This document shows positions 41,414 through 51,077 of a stretch of DNA of 64,000 nt, one piece after another. Position 1 is the first letter of the stretch, and every line of letters begins with the position of its first letter. This DNA comes from an uncultured Verrucomicrobiota bacterium. GTDB lineage: Bacteria > Verrucomicrobiota > Verrucomicrobiia > Limisphaerales > UBA9464. Both the position numbers and the translations under genes were made by a program. The notes beneath the pieces were generated by a model. That model ran no database searches and was not told the DNA's origin. It saw only the letters and a program-made list of their open reading frames with translations. Location: contig CAIVQH010000060.1 of the NCBI GenBank assembly GCA_903907995.1, positions 1 through 64,000 of the forward strand. Reading direction: 5' to 3'.

Positions 41414-43579
41414 ATGATCCGACTCCGAGTTTTCCTGTGCGTCGTTCTGGCCTGGGCACCTTTCCACGGCCGGGCAGCGTTACCGACGGACTGGCTGATC
41501 GACTCGTCGTCGTTCAAGGCGAAGGTGGAAGTGAGCCGGGACGGGCAGCAACTGGAGCTGAACAACGGGCTCCTCCGCCGCGTAATCCGTCTTCAGCCGA
41601 ACGCGGCCACGGTGGCGCTGGACAATCTCGTCACCGACGAGTCGCTCCTGCGCGGCGTGAAGCCCGAGGCCATCGTCGAGGTGGATGGTCGGCGGTTTGA
41701 GATTGGCGGCCTCAAAGGACAGCCGAACTACGCGTTTCTCCGTCCGGAGTGGATTCGTGAACTGCACGCGGACCCGGGAGCCTTCCGGTTCGTCGGCTAC
41801 GCGATTGGCAGGCCAGCGGAGCGCATGGCGTGGAAGCAGGTGCGCCATCATGCTCCCTATGTCCAATGGCCGCCGGCCGGAGTGACCCTGCGGCTGGATT
41901 TTGAGGAACCGGCACCCACGAATGGACCCGCCGCGGCCCCGAAACTCCTTATCTCGGTCCACTACGAGCTGTACGATGGCCTGCCGTGCTACGGCAAATG
42001 GATCACCGTTTCCAACCGCACTGACCACACCGTCCGGGTGGACCGCTTTTCGAGCGAGGTGCTCGCGGTAGTCGAGCGAACCTCGGAAGTCGATGAACTC
42101 AGCGAAGGCCGCATGCCGCCGAATTTCCACGTCGAAACCGACATGGCTTTCGGCGGCAGCAATGCGACCGCCGCCAACCGCCGCTCGTACCGCTGGCTGA
42201 CCGATCCTGATTTCCGCACCCAGGTGAACTACGAGCGCAAGACCCCGTGCCTGCTCGATATCGGACCCGACCTCGGGCCGGCCCAGGACATTGCGCCCGG
42301 TGGCGTCTTCGAGTCCTTCCGCGCCTGGGTGATGCCGTTCGATTCCACTGACCGCGAGCGCTGCGGTCTGGCCATGCGGCGGATGTACCGCGTCATTGCG
42401 CCATGGGCCACCGAGAATCCGCTGATGCTCCACCTGGTCACCTCGGAAGGCCGGGCGGTGACGAACGCCATTGACCAGTGCGCGGCGGTGGGCTTTGAGA
42501 TGCTGATTCTGAGCTTCGGCAGCGGCTTTGATCTGGAGGACCGGAATCCCGCCGTGATGAAGCGCGCGAAGGGGTTTGCCGCCTACGCCCACAGCCGCGG
42601 CATCGAGATCGGCAGCTACTCGCTCCTCGCCTCGCGCAGCATCAGCAAGGACGACGATGTGGTGATGCCGCCCTGGCAGAAGGTGACCTTCGACAACTCG
42701 CCGTGCCTCGGGAGCCGCTGGGGCACGAACTACTTCAACCGCCTGTACGAGTTTCACCGCGAGAGCGGGTTTACGCTGCTGGAGCATGATGGCTCATATC
42801 CAGGCGACCCTTGTGTGAGTGAACTGCACCCCGGCCATCATGGGCTGGCGGACTCGCGCTGGAACCAGTGGCGTAAGATTTCCGACTTCTACAAGTGGTG
42901 CCGCGGACAGGGCCTTTACCTCAATGTGCCCGATCACTACTTCCTCGCCGGCTCCACGAAATCGGGCATGGGCTACCGGGAGGAAAACTGGTCGCTGCCG
43001 CGCGAGCAACAGGTCATCCACACGCGGCAGAACATCTACGATGGCACGTGGGAAAAGCTCCCGAGCATGGGCTGGATGTTCGTCCCGCTGACCCAGTATC
43101 AGGGCGGTGGGGCGGCCGCGACCATCGAGCCGCTGGAGGAGCATCTGGACCACTACCGGCGCATGCTCGAGGGCAATCTCGCGCTGGGCGTTCAGGCGTG
43201 CTATCGCGGCCCGCGCCTCTACGACACCGACCGTACCAAGGCGATGGTCCAGGCCGAGGTGGCCTGGTTCAAAGCCCACCGCGAAATTCTCGAAAGCGAA
43301 CTCATCCACGGTCGGCGGGCCGACGCACGCGACCTCGACTGGATGCTGCACGTCAACCCGCACGGGAAAGAGAAGGGCGTGCTGGTCGTGTTCAATCCGC
43401 TCGCGGAGCCGGTGACCAAGAAGTTGCGTGTGAACCTTTATTACACCGGCCTGACGGACACAGCCCACATCAGTGAACAGGGTGGGGCGGCCATGCGCCT
43501 CAAGCTCAACCGCGATTATTCGGTCGAAGTGCCGGTGCACGTCCCGGCCGGAAGCATGAGCTGGTTTGTCGTGGAGTAA
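41414..43579 (+). CDS. Secreted TIM-barrel glycoside-hydrolase-like protein
   Basis: This 721-residue protein has an N-terminal signal peptide (about 1-22). The N-terminal 270 residues look like a beta-sandwich of the kind preceding GH36-type barrels. The barrel part has repeated acidic strand ends: FTLLEHDGSYPGDPC, GLYLNVPDHYFLAG and WMLHVNPHGKEKG. The C-terminal strands resemble the beta domain of alpha-galactosidases. It is probably an exported or periplasmic glycosidase, but the family (GH36/GH27-like) and catalytic residues are not certain. Confidence 0.6.
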   Translation: MIRLRVFLCVVLAWAPFHGRAALPTDWLIDSSSFKAKVEVSRDGQQLELNNGLLRRVIRLQPNAATVALDNLVTDESLLRGVKPEAIVEVDGRRFEIGGLKGQPNYAFLRPEWIRELHADPGAFRFVGYAIGRPAERMAWKQVRHHAPYVQWPPAGVTLRLDFEEPAPTNGPAAAPKLLISVHYELYDGLPCYGKWITVSNRTDHTVRVDRFSSEVLAVVERTSEVDELSEGRMPPNFHVETDMAFGGSNATAANRRSYRWLTDPDFRTQVNYERKTPCLLDIGPDLGPAQDIAPGGVFESFRAWVMPFDSTDRERCGLAMRRMYRVIAPWATENPLMLHLVTSEGRAVTNAIDQCAAVGFEMLILSFGSGFDLEDRNPAVMKRAKGFAAYAHSRGIEIGSYSLLASRSISKDDDVVMPPWQKVTFDNSPCLGSRWGTNYFNRLYEFHRESGFTLLEHDGSYPGDPCVSELHPGHHGLADSRWNQWRKISDFYKWCRGQGLYLNVPDHYFLAGSTKSGMGYREENWSLPREQQVIHTRQNIYDGTWEKLPSMGWMFVPLTQYQGGGAAATIEPLEEHLDHYRRMLEGNLALGVQACYRGPRLYDTDRTKAMVQAEVAWFKAHREILESELIHGRRADARDLDWMLHVNPHGKEKGVLVVFNPLAEPVTKKLRVNLYYTGLTDTAHISEQGGAAMRLKLNRDYSVEVPVHVPAGSMSWFVVE

Positions 43580-43639
43580 ATCACGACATTCTCACGGCCA
43601 AGGGTTTGCGGCGCGGGCGCTCCATGATAGCGTCCCCGC

Positions 43640-45193
43640 ATGGCGTTTGAATCCTTCCGCGAGTTTGTCGAGGCCCTGGATCGGGCGGGCGAGCTCAAGC
43701 GGATTTCCCAGCCGGTCGCGACCGAGCTGGAAATCACCGAGCTCGCCGACCGCGAAATGAAATCGCCCGGCGGTGGCAAGGCGCTGCTGTTCGAAAAGCC
43801 CACGGTCAACGGCGTGGTTTCGCCGTTTCCGGTCGCCATCAACACGCTCGGTTCGCACCGGCGCATGGCCCTGAGCATGGGCGCGGAGTCCGTGGACGCC
43901 GTGGCAACCGAACTAGGCGCACTCATGAAGGCCAAGCCGCCGACGGGCATTGCAGAAACCATCAAGCTGCTCTCGCTGGCGCTGGATCTGCGTCACGCCA
44001 AACCCAAAGTCGTCCGGACCGGGCCCTGCAAGGACGTGATCCAGCGTTTCGACGCGCCGCCTTCGCGAAAGGAGCGCTGGCCGGGAGCGCCGGACATTAC
44101 GGGGACCGCTCCGTCGGCATCTTCCGCCGCCGCCCCTACGCTGGCTAACCTGCCGATCCTGAAATGCTGGCCGCTCGATGGCGGGCGTTTCATCACGCTG
44201 CCGTGTGTGGTGACCCGCGACCCGGACACCGGCGAGCGCAATCTGGGCATGTACCGCATCCAGATTTATGACGGCCAGACGACGGGCATGCACTGGCAAT
44301 TGCAGAAGGTCGCCGCCCGTCATGGTCGCCGTTACTACGAGAAGGGCGAGCGGATGCCGGTCGCGATCTTCCTCGGGGGCGATCCCACGTTTCCCTTTGC
44401 GGCCACCGCGCCGTTGCCGGACGGCCTCGATGAATTCCTTCTCGCCGGTTACCTCCGGAAAAAGTCCGTTGAGCTGGTGAAGTGTGAGACCAATGACCTC
44501 GAAGTGCCCGCCAATGCGGACTTTGTGATCGAGGGCTACATTGATCCGACGGAGCCGCTGCGTGACGAGGGGCCTTTTGGCGATCACACCGGCTACTATA
44601 CGCTGCCCGAGCCCTATCCGGTCTTTCACATCACGGCCATCACGCACCGCAAGGATGCGGTATATCCGGCGACGATCGTGGGCATTCCGCCGATGGAGGA
44701 TTTCTACATCGGCGGCGCGTCGGTGAAGCTGTTCCTGCCGATCTTCAAGATGAACTTCCCGGAGATCGTGGATATCGCGCTGCCGGCGGAGGGCGTGTTT
44801 CACAACCTCGTCTTTGTGAGCATCCGCAAGACCTACCCGATGCAGGCCTACAAGATCATGCACGGCCTCTGGGGCATGGGGCAGATGATGTTTTCGAAAT
44901 ACATCGTGGTCGTGGACGCCGACGTGAACGTCCATAACACCAGCGAGGTGCTGTTCCACCTCACCGCGAACACCGACCCGCAACGCGATAGCGTCTTCAC
45001 CAAAGGGCCGTCCGACGTGCTCGACCACGCCACCAGCGAGATTGCCAGCGGCAGCAAAATGGGCTTCGACGCCACGAGGAAACTGCCGGGCGAAGGGTTC
45101 AAGCGCTCCTGGCCGCCGCTGATCCGGATGGACGAGGCGGTTAGGCAGAAGATGGATTCGCTGCTGGGCGTGGTCAGGCCCAGTCGTAGTTGA
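43640..45193 (+). CDS. ubiD: UbiD-family decarboxylase
   Basis: This 517-residue protein is of the UbiD group of prenylated-FMN decarboxylases. It shows the N-terminal FREFVEALDRAGELKRI, a metal/prFMN-binding region (NLGMYRIQIYDGQTTGMHWQ) and the catalytic ERE-type segment EPLRDEGPFGDHTGYY. The likely role is decarboxylation in quinone synthesis, though many UbiD proteins act on other aromatic or unsaturated acids. The UbiX partner is not in the window. Its 3' end overlaps the convergent oxygenase gene by 20 bases. Confidence 0.92.
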   Translation: MAFESFREFVEALDRAGELKRISQPVATELEITELADREMKSPGGGKALLFEKPTVNGVVSPFPVAINTLGSHRRMALSMGAESVDAVATELGALMKAKPPTGIAETIKLLSLALDLRHAKPKVVRTGPCKDVIQRFDAPPSRKERWPGAPDITGTAPSASSAAAPTLANLPILKCWPLDGGRFITLPCVVTRDPDTGERNLGMYRIQIYDGQTTGMHWQLQKVAARHGRRYYEKGERMPVAIFLGGDPTFPFAATAPLPDGLDEFLLAGYLRKKSVELVKCETNDLEVPANADFVIEGYIDPTEPLRDEGPFGDHTGYYTLPEPYPVFHITAITHRKDAVYPATIVGIPPMEDFYIGGASVKLFLPIFKMNFPEIVDIALPAEGVFHNLVFVSIRKTYPMQAYKIMHGLWGMGQMMFSKYIVVVDADVNVHNTSEVLFHLTANTDPQRDSVFTKGPSDVLDHATSEIASGSKMGFDATRKLPGEGFKRSWPPLIRMDEAVRQKMDSLLGVVRPSRS

Positions 45194-45794
45194 AGCTGAT
45201 GCTGAGACGTTCGGCCTTCAGCGGGTTCGCGACCACTTCGTGGCGCAGCCAGCTCTCGAAGAGGATCAGGCTGCCGGCCGTGGCGGGATAGGTGACGTAG
45301 AGCTTATTGACGTCGCTGGTCTTCGCTTGGCGGGGCGGGGCGGCCATGAACTTGCTCATGCGGGGATCCTCGAACTTCAGCCCGGCGCAGCCTTTCGGCG
45401 TGGCCACGTAGTAGGTGCCGCTTACGACCGAGTTTGGGTGCAGGTGCAGGCTGTGCGCGGTGCGGTGCGGCATGATGTTCACCCAGCAGTCGGTCATCGC
45501 CAGTTTGCGACCGCCGAAGTCCCACTCCAGTGCTTTGGCATAATTGCGCACATGGCGGTCGATGTGCCGCGCCAAATCCATGAAGGTGGACGAAAACTCG
45601 TGCAGCTTGTCCATCGAGCCGTAGCTCGTGTAGCCGCCCGGATAGTTCGACTTGGACCAACGCTGGCCCTCGCGGTCGAAGTCCCGGAGCTGGTGACATT
45701 CCTTCAGCAATTCACGGTTGAACGCCGGCCCGCCGCTACGGAGCAGCCGGTCGTTGTAGATGAAGGTGGGGAACCAGCCTTGGATGCGTTTCAT
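45174..45794 (-). CDS. 2-oxoglutarate/Fe(II) oxygenase-like protein
   Basis: This 206-residue protein matches the small oxygenase family known as TIGR02466. MPHRTAHSLHLHPNSVVSGTYYV carries the first metal histidine, and LILFESWLRHEVVANPLKAERLSISFNY carries the distal His and the 2-oxoglutarate Arg. The substrate is unknown. Its ATG overlaps the stop of the VOC gene (TAATG), so it belongs to the serS-VOC-oxygenase operon. Confidence 0.82.
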   Translation of the reverse strand: MKRIQGWFPTFIYNDRLLRSGGPAFNRELLKECHQLRDFDREGQRWSKSNYPGGYTSYGSMDKLHEFSSTFMDLARHIDRHVRNYAKALEWDFGGRKLAMTDCWVNIMPHRTAHSLHLHPNSVVSGTYYVATPKGCAGLKFEDPRMSKFMAAPPRQAKTSDVNKLYVTYPATAGSLILFESWLRHEVVANPLKAERLSISFNYDWA

Positions 45795-46180
45795 TAAGAA
45801 GAAGGCAGGGCTGCGATCGGCTCGGTCAGCTCGATGGCGCGTCCATCACAGTCGGCGACGACGGCACGACGACCCCAAGGCGAATCTTTCGCCGGGGTGA
45901 CCACAACGGCGTCGAATTGCTGCAACGCCCCGAGAGCCAAATCCACCGAAGCGACTTGAAAGCCTAACATCGTCGCACCACCGCTTAACCGCGAAGGTGC
46001 CGTTCCTTCATTGCCTGGATAAATTTCAATCACCGTCGATTCCAATTGGCAGGAATAATGAACTGGTCCGGTGCCGTGCTGCTCCTGAACGAACTTCAGC
46101 CCGAGCGCTCCGTAGAATGCCAAAGAAGCATCCAACTTCGCGGTGCGAAGAACGATCAGGGAAAGGGACGGAATAGGCAT
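45794..46180 (-). CDS. VOC (glyoxalase/bleomycin-resistance) family protein
   Basis: This 128-residue protein is made of two beta-alpha-beta-beta-beta modules. The first opens with SLSLIVLRTAKLDASLAFYGALGL and the second with MLGFQVASVDLALGALQ; metal-ligand positions His (VHYSCQL) and Glu (AIELTEP) are visible. The ATG at 46180 is chosen by the family start. Substrate unknown. It lies 20 bases after serS. Confidence 0.82.
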   Translation of the reverse strand: MPIPSLSLIVLRTAKLDASLAFYGALGLKFVQEQHGTGPVHYSCQLESTVIEIYPGNEGTAPSRLSGGATMLGFQVASVDLALGALQQFDAVVVTPAKDSPWGRRAVVADCDGRAIELTEPIAALPSS

Positions 46181-46200
46181 TTGACGGATCTCATCAGTGA

Positions 46201-47502
46201 TCAGACCGTGATCCGGTCCGTCCGCAGGTACGGGCGCAGCGGCTCGGGTATGAGGACGGTGCCATCCGCTTGCTGGTGGGTCTCGATCAGGGCGACGAAG
46301 AGGCGGGCGAGGGCGGTGCCGGAGCCGTTGAGGATGTGCGGGAAGCGGTTCTCGCCGGTTTCGGTCTTGTAGCGGAGATTCATGCGGCGGGCCTGGTAAT
46401 CCTCGCAGTTCGAGCAGCTCGACACTTCCAGGTAGCTGCCCTGGCCGGGCGCCCACACTTCGATGTCGTAGGTCTTGGCCGAGGCGAAGCCCATGTCGCC
46501 GGTGCAGAGATTGATGACGCGGTAGTGCAGGCCGAGGAGTTGCAGCACCTTCTCGGCGTTGCCGACCAGCTTCTCCAGCTCTTCGTAGCCGGTCTCGGGC
46601 GTGGTCAGCTTGATCAGCTCGACCTTGTCGAATTGGTGCACACGGATCATGCCGCGCGTCCCGAGTCCCGCCGCCCCGGCCTCGGCGCGGAAGCAGGGCG
46701 AATAGGCCACGTAACAGACGGGCAGTTGGGCCGCGCCGAGGATCTCTTCGCGGTGGATGTTGGCGACGGGCGCTTCGGCGGTGGGCAGCAGGTAGAGCTT
46801 TCCCATGGTCGAGGCGTCGAGGCCCTCCTGCACGGCGTAGGCCTGGTCCTTGAACTTGGGGAACTGTCCCACGCCGTACATGCAGTGCTCACCGACGATG
46901 TAGGGAGGCGCGACCTCGCGGTAGCCGTGATCGGTGGTGTGCAGGTCGAGGAGGAAGTTGATGAGGGCCCGTTCCAATCGTGCCCCCCAGCCGGTGTAGA
47001 GCAGGAAGCCCGAACCGCTGAGCTTCGTGCCGCGCGCGAAGTCCACGAGCTTCAGCTTCTCGCACAGTTCGACGTGGGAGAGCGGCTTGAAGGCGAAGTC
47101 GGCTTTCGCGCCGTACACACGGATCTCGGGGTTGTCGGCGGCATCCTTGCCGATCGCCACGCTGGGGTGCGGGATGTTCGGGATGGAGGCGAGCAGGGCG
47201 TCACGGGCGGCCTCCACTTCGGCGACGGTCTTGTCGAGCGCGGTGATGCGGTCGCCGATGTCCCGGGTCTCGGCCTTTTTGGCCTCGGCTTCGGCGAGCT
47301 TCTTCTGGCCCATGAGCGCGCCGATCTCCTTGGAGACGGTGTTGCGCTTCGCCTTGAGCTGCTCGACCTCGGCCAGCGCGGAGCGACGGCGGTCGTCGAA
47401 GGCAAGGACCTCGGAGACCTTCGCGTCGTCACCGGCATGGCGCGTGGCGAGACGTTCTTTGACGAAGTCGGGTTTCTCCCGGAGCAGCTTGATGTCTAGC
47501 AT
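46201..47502 (-). CDS. serS: Seryl-tRNA synthetase
   Basis: This 433-residue class II synthetase starts at the ATG at 47502. It has the N-terminal coiled-coil tRNA arm (about 25-105), motif 2 (YSPCFRAEAGAAGLGTRGMIRVHQF), the serine-binding EVSSCSNCEDYQARR and motif 3 (NGSGTALARLFVALIE). It charges tRNA-Ser and tRNA-Sec. An in-frame upstream extension to about 47628 is pyrimidine-rich and low-complexity, so it is left out. Confidence 0.97.
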   Translation of the reverse strand: MLDIKLLREKPDFVKERLATRHAGDDAKVSEVLAFDDRRRSALAEVEQLKAKRNTVSKEIGALMGQKKLAEAEAKKAETRDIGDRITALDKTVAEVEAARDALLASIPNIPHPSVAIGKDAADNPEIRVYGAKADFAFKPLSHVELCEKLKLVDFARGTKLSGSGFLLYTGWGARLERALINFLLDLHTTDHGYREVAPPYIVGEHCMYGVGQFPKFKDQAYAVQEGLDASTMGKLYLLPTAEAPVANIHREEILGAAQLPVCYVAYSPCFRAEAGAAGLGTRGMIRVHQFDKVELIKLTTPETGYEELEKLVGNAEKVLQLLGLHYRVINLCTGDMGFASAKTYDIEVWAPGQGSYLEVSSCSNCEDYQARRMNLRYKTETGENRFPHILNGSGTALARLFVALIETHQQADGTVLIPEPLRPYLRTDRITV

Positions 47503-47608
47503 GTCGACGGAGACTAGGGAAGGGGACGGGGGGCGGGCAAGTGTGCGTCGGAGCGAGGGAGCAGGGGAAGAAAGGGTGCGGGGGAGCAGAGGGGTTGCTA
47601 GCCGCTTC

Positions 47609-47664
47609 GTAATCTTACTCTTCTTCATCCTAATCGGGCAAAAGGAAGAGAAGAGTAAGATTAC
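47609..47664. repeat. Hairpin repeat before serS
   Basis: GTAATCTTACTCTT (47609-47622) and its perfect inverse (47651-47664) form a 14-bp stem with a 28-base loop. It is followed by TTACGATTACGAGTAGGATTAGG-type short repeats. The pattern looks like an intergenic repeat unit rather than a terminator. Confidence 0.6.
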
Positions 47665-47701
47665 GATTACGAGTAGGATTAGGAATGGGAAATTCCCGCC
47701 G

Positions 47702-48787
47702 TCAGAACAGCTTTGCCGCTTCCATCAGCAAATAGCCGAGCAGGCCGGTCAGCGGGAGCGTGAGGACCCAGGCCCAGAGAATGCGCTCGACGACGCTGAA
47801 CTTGAGCGCATTGAAACGTTTGGCGCAACCGACGCCCATGATGCTTGTCGTCACCGCGTGGGTGGTGGACACGGGCATGCCGAAATGCGCGGCCGACATC
47901 AGCACGGTGGCGGCGGTGAAGTCGGCGGCGAAGCCGTTCACGGGCAGCACTTTCACCATCTTCTGGCCCATCGTGCGAATGATGCGCCAGCCACCGGCGG
48001 ACGTGCCGGCGGCCATCACGAGGGCGCACAGGACCTTGATCCAGGGAGCGATGACCTCCTTGCCGTCGCCGGTCATCACCATGGGGTGACGCAGGAATTC
48101 CAGCCAGCCCGGCACCTGGTCCAGCGTGCCCGCCTTGACGGCGGCGGCCAGGGCCAGGGCGATGATGCCCATGGTCTTCTGCGCATCATTGCTGCCATGG
48201 CTGAAGCCCATGTAGGAGCCGCTGAACATCTGCAGCATCTTGAACCGCCGCGTCACGGTGGCCGGTCGCCAATTCCGCAGAAGGACATAGAGCAGCGACA
48301 TGACGAACAGGCCGCCGCAAAAGCCGAGCACGGGCGAGATCAGCATCGGTGCGACCACCTTGTAGAGGATGCCCGTATTGTCCCACCAGTGCGCCCCGCC
48401 GCCCTTGGCCCAGATGATGGAGCTCCAGTTGCCGCCGGAGGAGGCGAGGGTTGCCCCGCAAAGACCGCCGACGAGCGCGTGACTGGAGCTGGAGGGCAGG
48501 CCGAACCACCAGGTGATCAGGTTCCAGATGATGGCGCCCAGCAGGGCGGTGATGATGGTCGTGGTGGTGACAAACTGAGCGTCCACCAGTCCCTTGGTGA
48601 TGGTCTTGGCGACCGCCGTGCCGACCAGCGCGCCGGCCAGGTTGGTCGTGGCGGCGATGATGATGGCCAGGCGCGGGGTCAGCGCCTTGGTGGAGACGCC
48701 CATCGCGATGGAATTGGCCGTGTCGTGGAAGCCGTTGATGTATTCAAACGCCAACGCCACCAGCAGAACCGTGATCAGGAGCAGCAT
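47702..48787 (-). CDS. pit: Pit-family inorganic phosphate transporter
   Basis: This 361-residue membrane protein has the two PiT signature repeats: EYINGFHDTANSIA near the N-terminus and MGFSHGSNDAQKTMG in the second half, plus GLPSSSSHALVGGL and GMPVSTTHAVTTSIMG. PiT proteins are low-affinity metal-phosphate symporters. The DUF47 partner lies 13 bases upstream, the usual pairing. Confidence 0.96.
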   Translation of the reverse strand: MLLLITVLLVALAFEYINGFHDTANSIAMGVSTKALTPRLAIIIAATTNLAGALVGTAVAKTITKGLVDAQFVTTTTIITALLGAIIWNLITWWFGLPSSSSHALVGGLCGATLASSGGNWSSIIWAKGGGAHWWDNTGILYKVVAPMLISPVLGFCGGLFVMSLLYVLLRNWRPATVTRRFKMLQMFSGSYMGFSHGSNDAQKTMGIIALALAAAVKAGTLDQVPGWLEFLRHPMVMTGDGKEVIAPWIKVLCALVMAAGTSAGGWRIIRTMGQKMVKVLPVNGFAADFTAATVLMSAAHFGMPVSTTHAVTTSIMGVGCAKRFNALKFSVVERILWAWVLTLPLTGLLGYLLMEAAKLF

Positions 48788-48800
48788 GATCCGGGAGGCG

Positions 48801-49430
48801 TCAGGAGTTCTTCAGCACGATATGGAAGACAATGTTGCCGGCGTCGCGGCAGCGGTCGATGACCTTCTCCAGCAGCTCGTAGAGATCCTTGAGCGCGATG
48901 ACGCGGATGGGGTCGTCCTCGCCGTTGTAGAGGCCGCGGAGCAGCTCCATCATGAGCTTGTCGGCTTCGCCCTCGAGGTATTGCAGCTTGTCATTCCGTT
49001 CCTTGACGACATCCAGTTTCGACGCCCGGAGGTCCTTCACGAGCTCCTGGACGGTGCCGATGGCGCTTTCGAGCAGCTGCACCTGGCGGCTGAAGTCGGC
49101 CACTCCGACCCGGCTGCGGCTGAGCAGCAGCCGTTCGCCGAATTTTTCCAGCGTCTTGGGGATCTTGTAGAGCGCGGTGCTGAGGGCCTCGATGTCCTCG
49201 CGCTCGATGGGCGTCGCGAACGTCTGGGTGAGGCGGGTGTTCAGCTCCTCGGTGATGCGCTTGTCCTTCTTGCGGAGCAGGGCGAATTCGTCGAGCGAAA
49301 GCACACCTTTATCAGGGGCACCGAGCAGTTGCACGAGCAGGCGAACGCTTTCGCGGGCTTCCTCGGCGGATTTGTCCAGCAAATCGAAAAAGACGTCGTC
49401 ACGGCCGAGCAGCTTTTGCAGAGAGAACAT
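48801..49430 (-). CDS. DUF47 / PhoU-like Pit accessory protein
   Basis: This 209-residue all-helical protein is of the DUF47 (TIGR00153) family. It shows the family start MFSLQKLLGRDDVFFDLLDKSAEEA, a middle EREDIEALSTALYKIPKTLE and the C-terminal ALKDLYELLEKVIDRCRDAGN, similar to PhoU repeats. It is thought to modulate the adjacent Pit transporter. It is first in the two-gene operon. Confidence 0.93.
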   Translation of the reverse strand: MFSLQKLLGRDDVFFDLLDKSAEEARESVRLLVQLLGAPDKGVLSLDEFALLRKKDKRITEELNTRLTQTFATPIEREDIEALSTALYKIPKTLEKFGERLLLSRSRVGVADFSRQVQLLESAIGTVQELVKDLRASKLDVVKERNDKLQYLEGEADKLMMELLRGLYNGEDDPIRVIALKDLYELLEKVIDRCRDAGNIVFHIVLKNS

Positions 49431-49635
49431 GGGGACATTGTGTTACAGGAGGGTTACGGCGGGCACGGGAAAAATGAGGCTGAATCCTTCGCCGCGAAAT
49501 TTATGCGGGGGGTTCTGGCAAATTCCGTCTTGCCGTGGCCGGCTCCCGGCGTAATTTTCGCCACGCGTTCGCCACGCGACGACAACCCAAACGTCGCAGA
49601 TCCGTAGCGCAAAGCTCCAAACTGCTTTTTAACGG

Positions 49636-50349
49636 ATGAGTTTAACCGCAGCCACGCCCACAGCCTCCCGCGAATACCGGGTGCAGGATGATTTGAATCT
49701 GGAGTCGCTGCCGCAGACGCAGCGGGATCCCAGTCGCAAAATCACCTGGGCCAACGCGATCTGCGCGACCGTCCTGGGCATCGGGCTTTTTCTGCGTCGC
49801 GACGCCCAGCAGTTCAATTTCAAGCCGGAGCTGGTGGAAAGCGCCCCGGTGGTCATCCCTGAATTCGTTCCCGAGCCGCCACCCACGGTGGAGCAGGTCG
49901 CCGAGGACAAGCCTGAGGAACAGACCGAAGCGGCTGTGGTTCCAGTGGTGGTGGCTCCGGATGCGTCCAAGGTGAATTTCGCCGTCCCAGTGACCGGTCC
50001 CACCGTCAAGGCGACCGACTTCAAATACGCCGGCCCGCCCCCGCGAGTGACCCAACGGCCAAGCCAAGCCTCCGGGCCGACGGTCTTTCGGGGCGGCCCC
50101 AGTGGCGATGGCGGTTTTTACGAGAAGCCGCCCTATCCCCGGGATGCGTTGCTGCGCAAGGAGCAGGGCGAACTCCAGCTCTACGTGGTGGTCGGCGAGG
50201 ATGGCACACCGCTGGAAGTATCCACCCGCGTTTCCTCCGGTTCACCCACGCTGGATCGCGAGTCCATCAAGTTTGTGAAAAGATACTGGCGTTGGCCGGC
50301 AGGTCCCCGCCGGGAGTTTCTCGTACCGCTGGAATACCATTTGCAATAA
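49636..50349 (+). CDS. TonB-family energy transducer
   Basis: This 237-residue protein has one N-terminal membrane segment (about 38-54), a Pro/Glu/Val-rich periplasmic spacer (PEFVPEPPPTVEQVAEDKPEE) and a C-terminal TonB domain (FYEKPPYPRDALLRKEQGELQLYVVVGEDG...). It carries proton-motive energy from ExbB/ExbD, encoded just downstream, to outer-membrane receptors. The membrane segment is short, with a double Arg at its end. Confidence 0.85.
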   Translation: MSLTAATPTASREYRVQDDLNLESLPQTQRDPSRKITWANAICATVLGIGLFLRRDAQQFNFKPELVESAPVVIPEFVPEPPPTVEQVAEDKPEEQTEAAVVPVVVAPDASKVNFAVPVTGPTVKATDFKYAGPPPRVTQRPSQASGPTVFRGGPSGDGGFYEKPPYPRDALLRKEQGELQLYVVVGEDGTPLEVSTRVSSGSPTLDRESIKFVKRYWRWPAGPRREFLVPLEYHLQ

Positions 50350-50404
50350 CCCCCTTACTGCCCTCATCCCGAACCCTTTCGCCGCCAAACCTCCTACCAA
50401 TCCT

Positions 50405-51073
50405 ATGCTGCTTGCCAACATCGCCGTCGAATTCTTCAAGAAGGGTGGTCCGATCATGTGGCCGATCCTCGTGGTGGCCATCGTGGCCATCGCGGTTGTC
50501 ACCGAACGCGCCTTCTGGTGGCTGCGGGAAAGCGCCAAGCGGGATCCGGAAACCCTCGAGAAGGTGCTGGCCGCGATGGAAAATGGTGATTTCAAAGCGG
50601 CGCTGACCCAGTCCAAGGGTTCGGAAGACCCGGTCACGCGGATGATTTTCCGGGGTCTGAGCCATGTGCATGGTTCACTCACGGGCGCGCTCAAGGTTGC
50701 CGCCGGTGCCGAGATCAAGCGCGCCGGGCGCTTCCTCATGCTCATCGACACCTGCATCACGGTCGCGCCGCTGCTGGGGCTGCTCGGCACGGTGACCGGC
50801 ATCATGGGCTCCTTCCAGGCGGTCGGTGGCAATGAACTGGCGGTCAGCGCCGTGTCCGGCGGCATTGGCGAGGCGCTCACAGCCACCGCCTGCGGTCTCG
50901 GTATCGCCATCTTCTGCCTGCTGCCCTTCAACTATTTCAACGAACGGCTGGCCAAGCTGACCTTCGAATTGGAAACGGCCGCCACCAACGTCGAGGTGAT
51001 GGTCACCCGCGCCAAGCAGGAGGGCTTCGACACAATGACCTTCCGTCGCGAATCCGCCGCGGGACTCGCCTGA
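50405..51073 (+). CDS. exbB: ExbB/TolQ/MotA-family proton channel
   Basis: This 222-residue protein has three membrane segments: MWPILVVAIVAIAVVTERAFWW, then APLLGLLGTVTGIMGSFQAV (the conserved channel helix), then EALTATACGLGIAIFCLLPFNYF. The ADP-ribosylation-like loop between helices 1 and 2 is the typical cytoplasmic domain. It pairs with the two ExbD proteins encoded 4 and 12 bases later. Confidence 0.93.
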   Translation: MLLANIAVEFFKKGGPIMWPILVVAIVAIAVVTERAFWWLRESAKRDPETLEKVLAAMENGDFKAALTQSKGSEDPVTRMIFRGLSHVHGSLTGALKVAAGAEIKRAGRFLMLIDTCITVAPLLGLLGTVTGIMGSFQAVGGNELAVSAVSGGIGEALTATACGLGIAIFCLLPFNYFNERLAKLTFELETAATNVEVMVTRAKQEGFDTMTFRRESAAGLA

Positions 51074-51077
51074 GGCC

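Noticed and set aside
47503-47628. In-frame 42-codon upstream extension of serS with many Ser codons, considered as a Ser-sensing leader or N-terminal domain
   Set aside because: It is a pyrimidine-rich low-complexity stretch with no terminator or stop before serS, and SerS proteins start at MLDIKLL.
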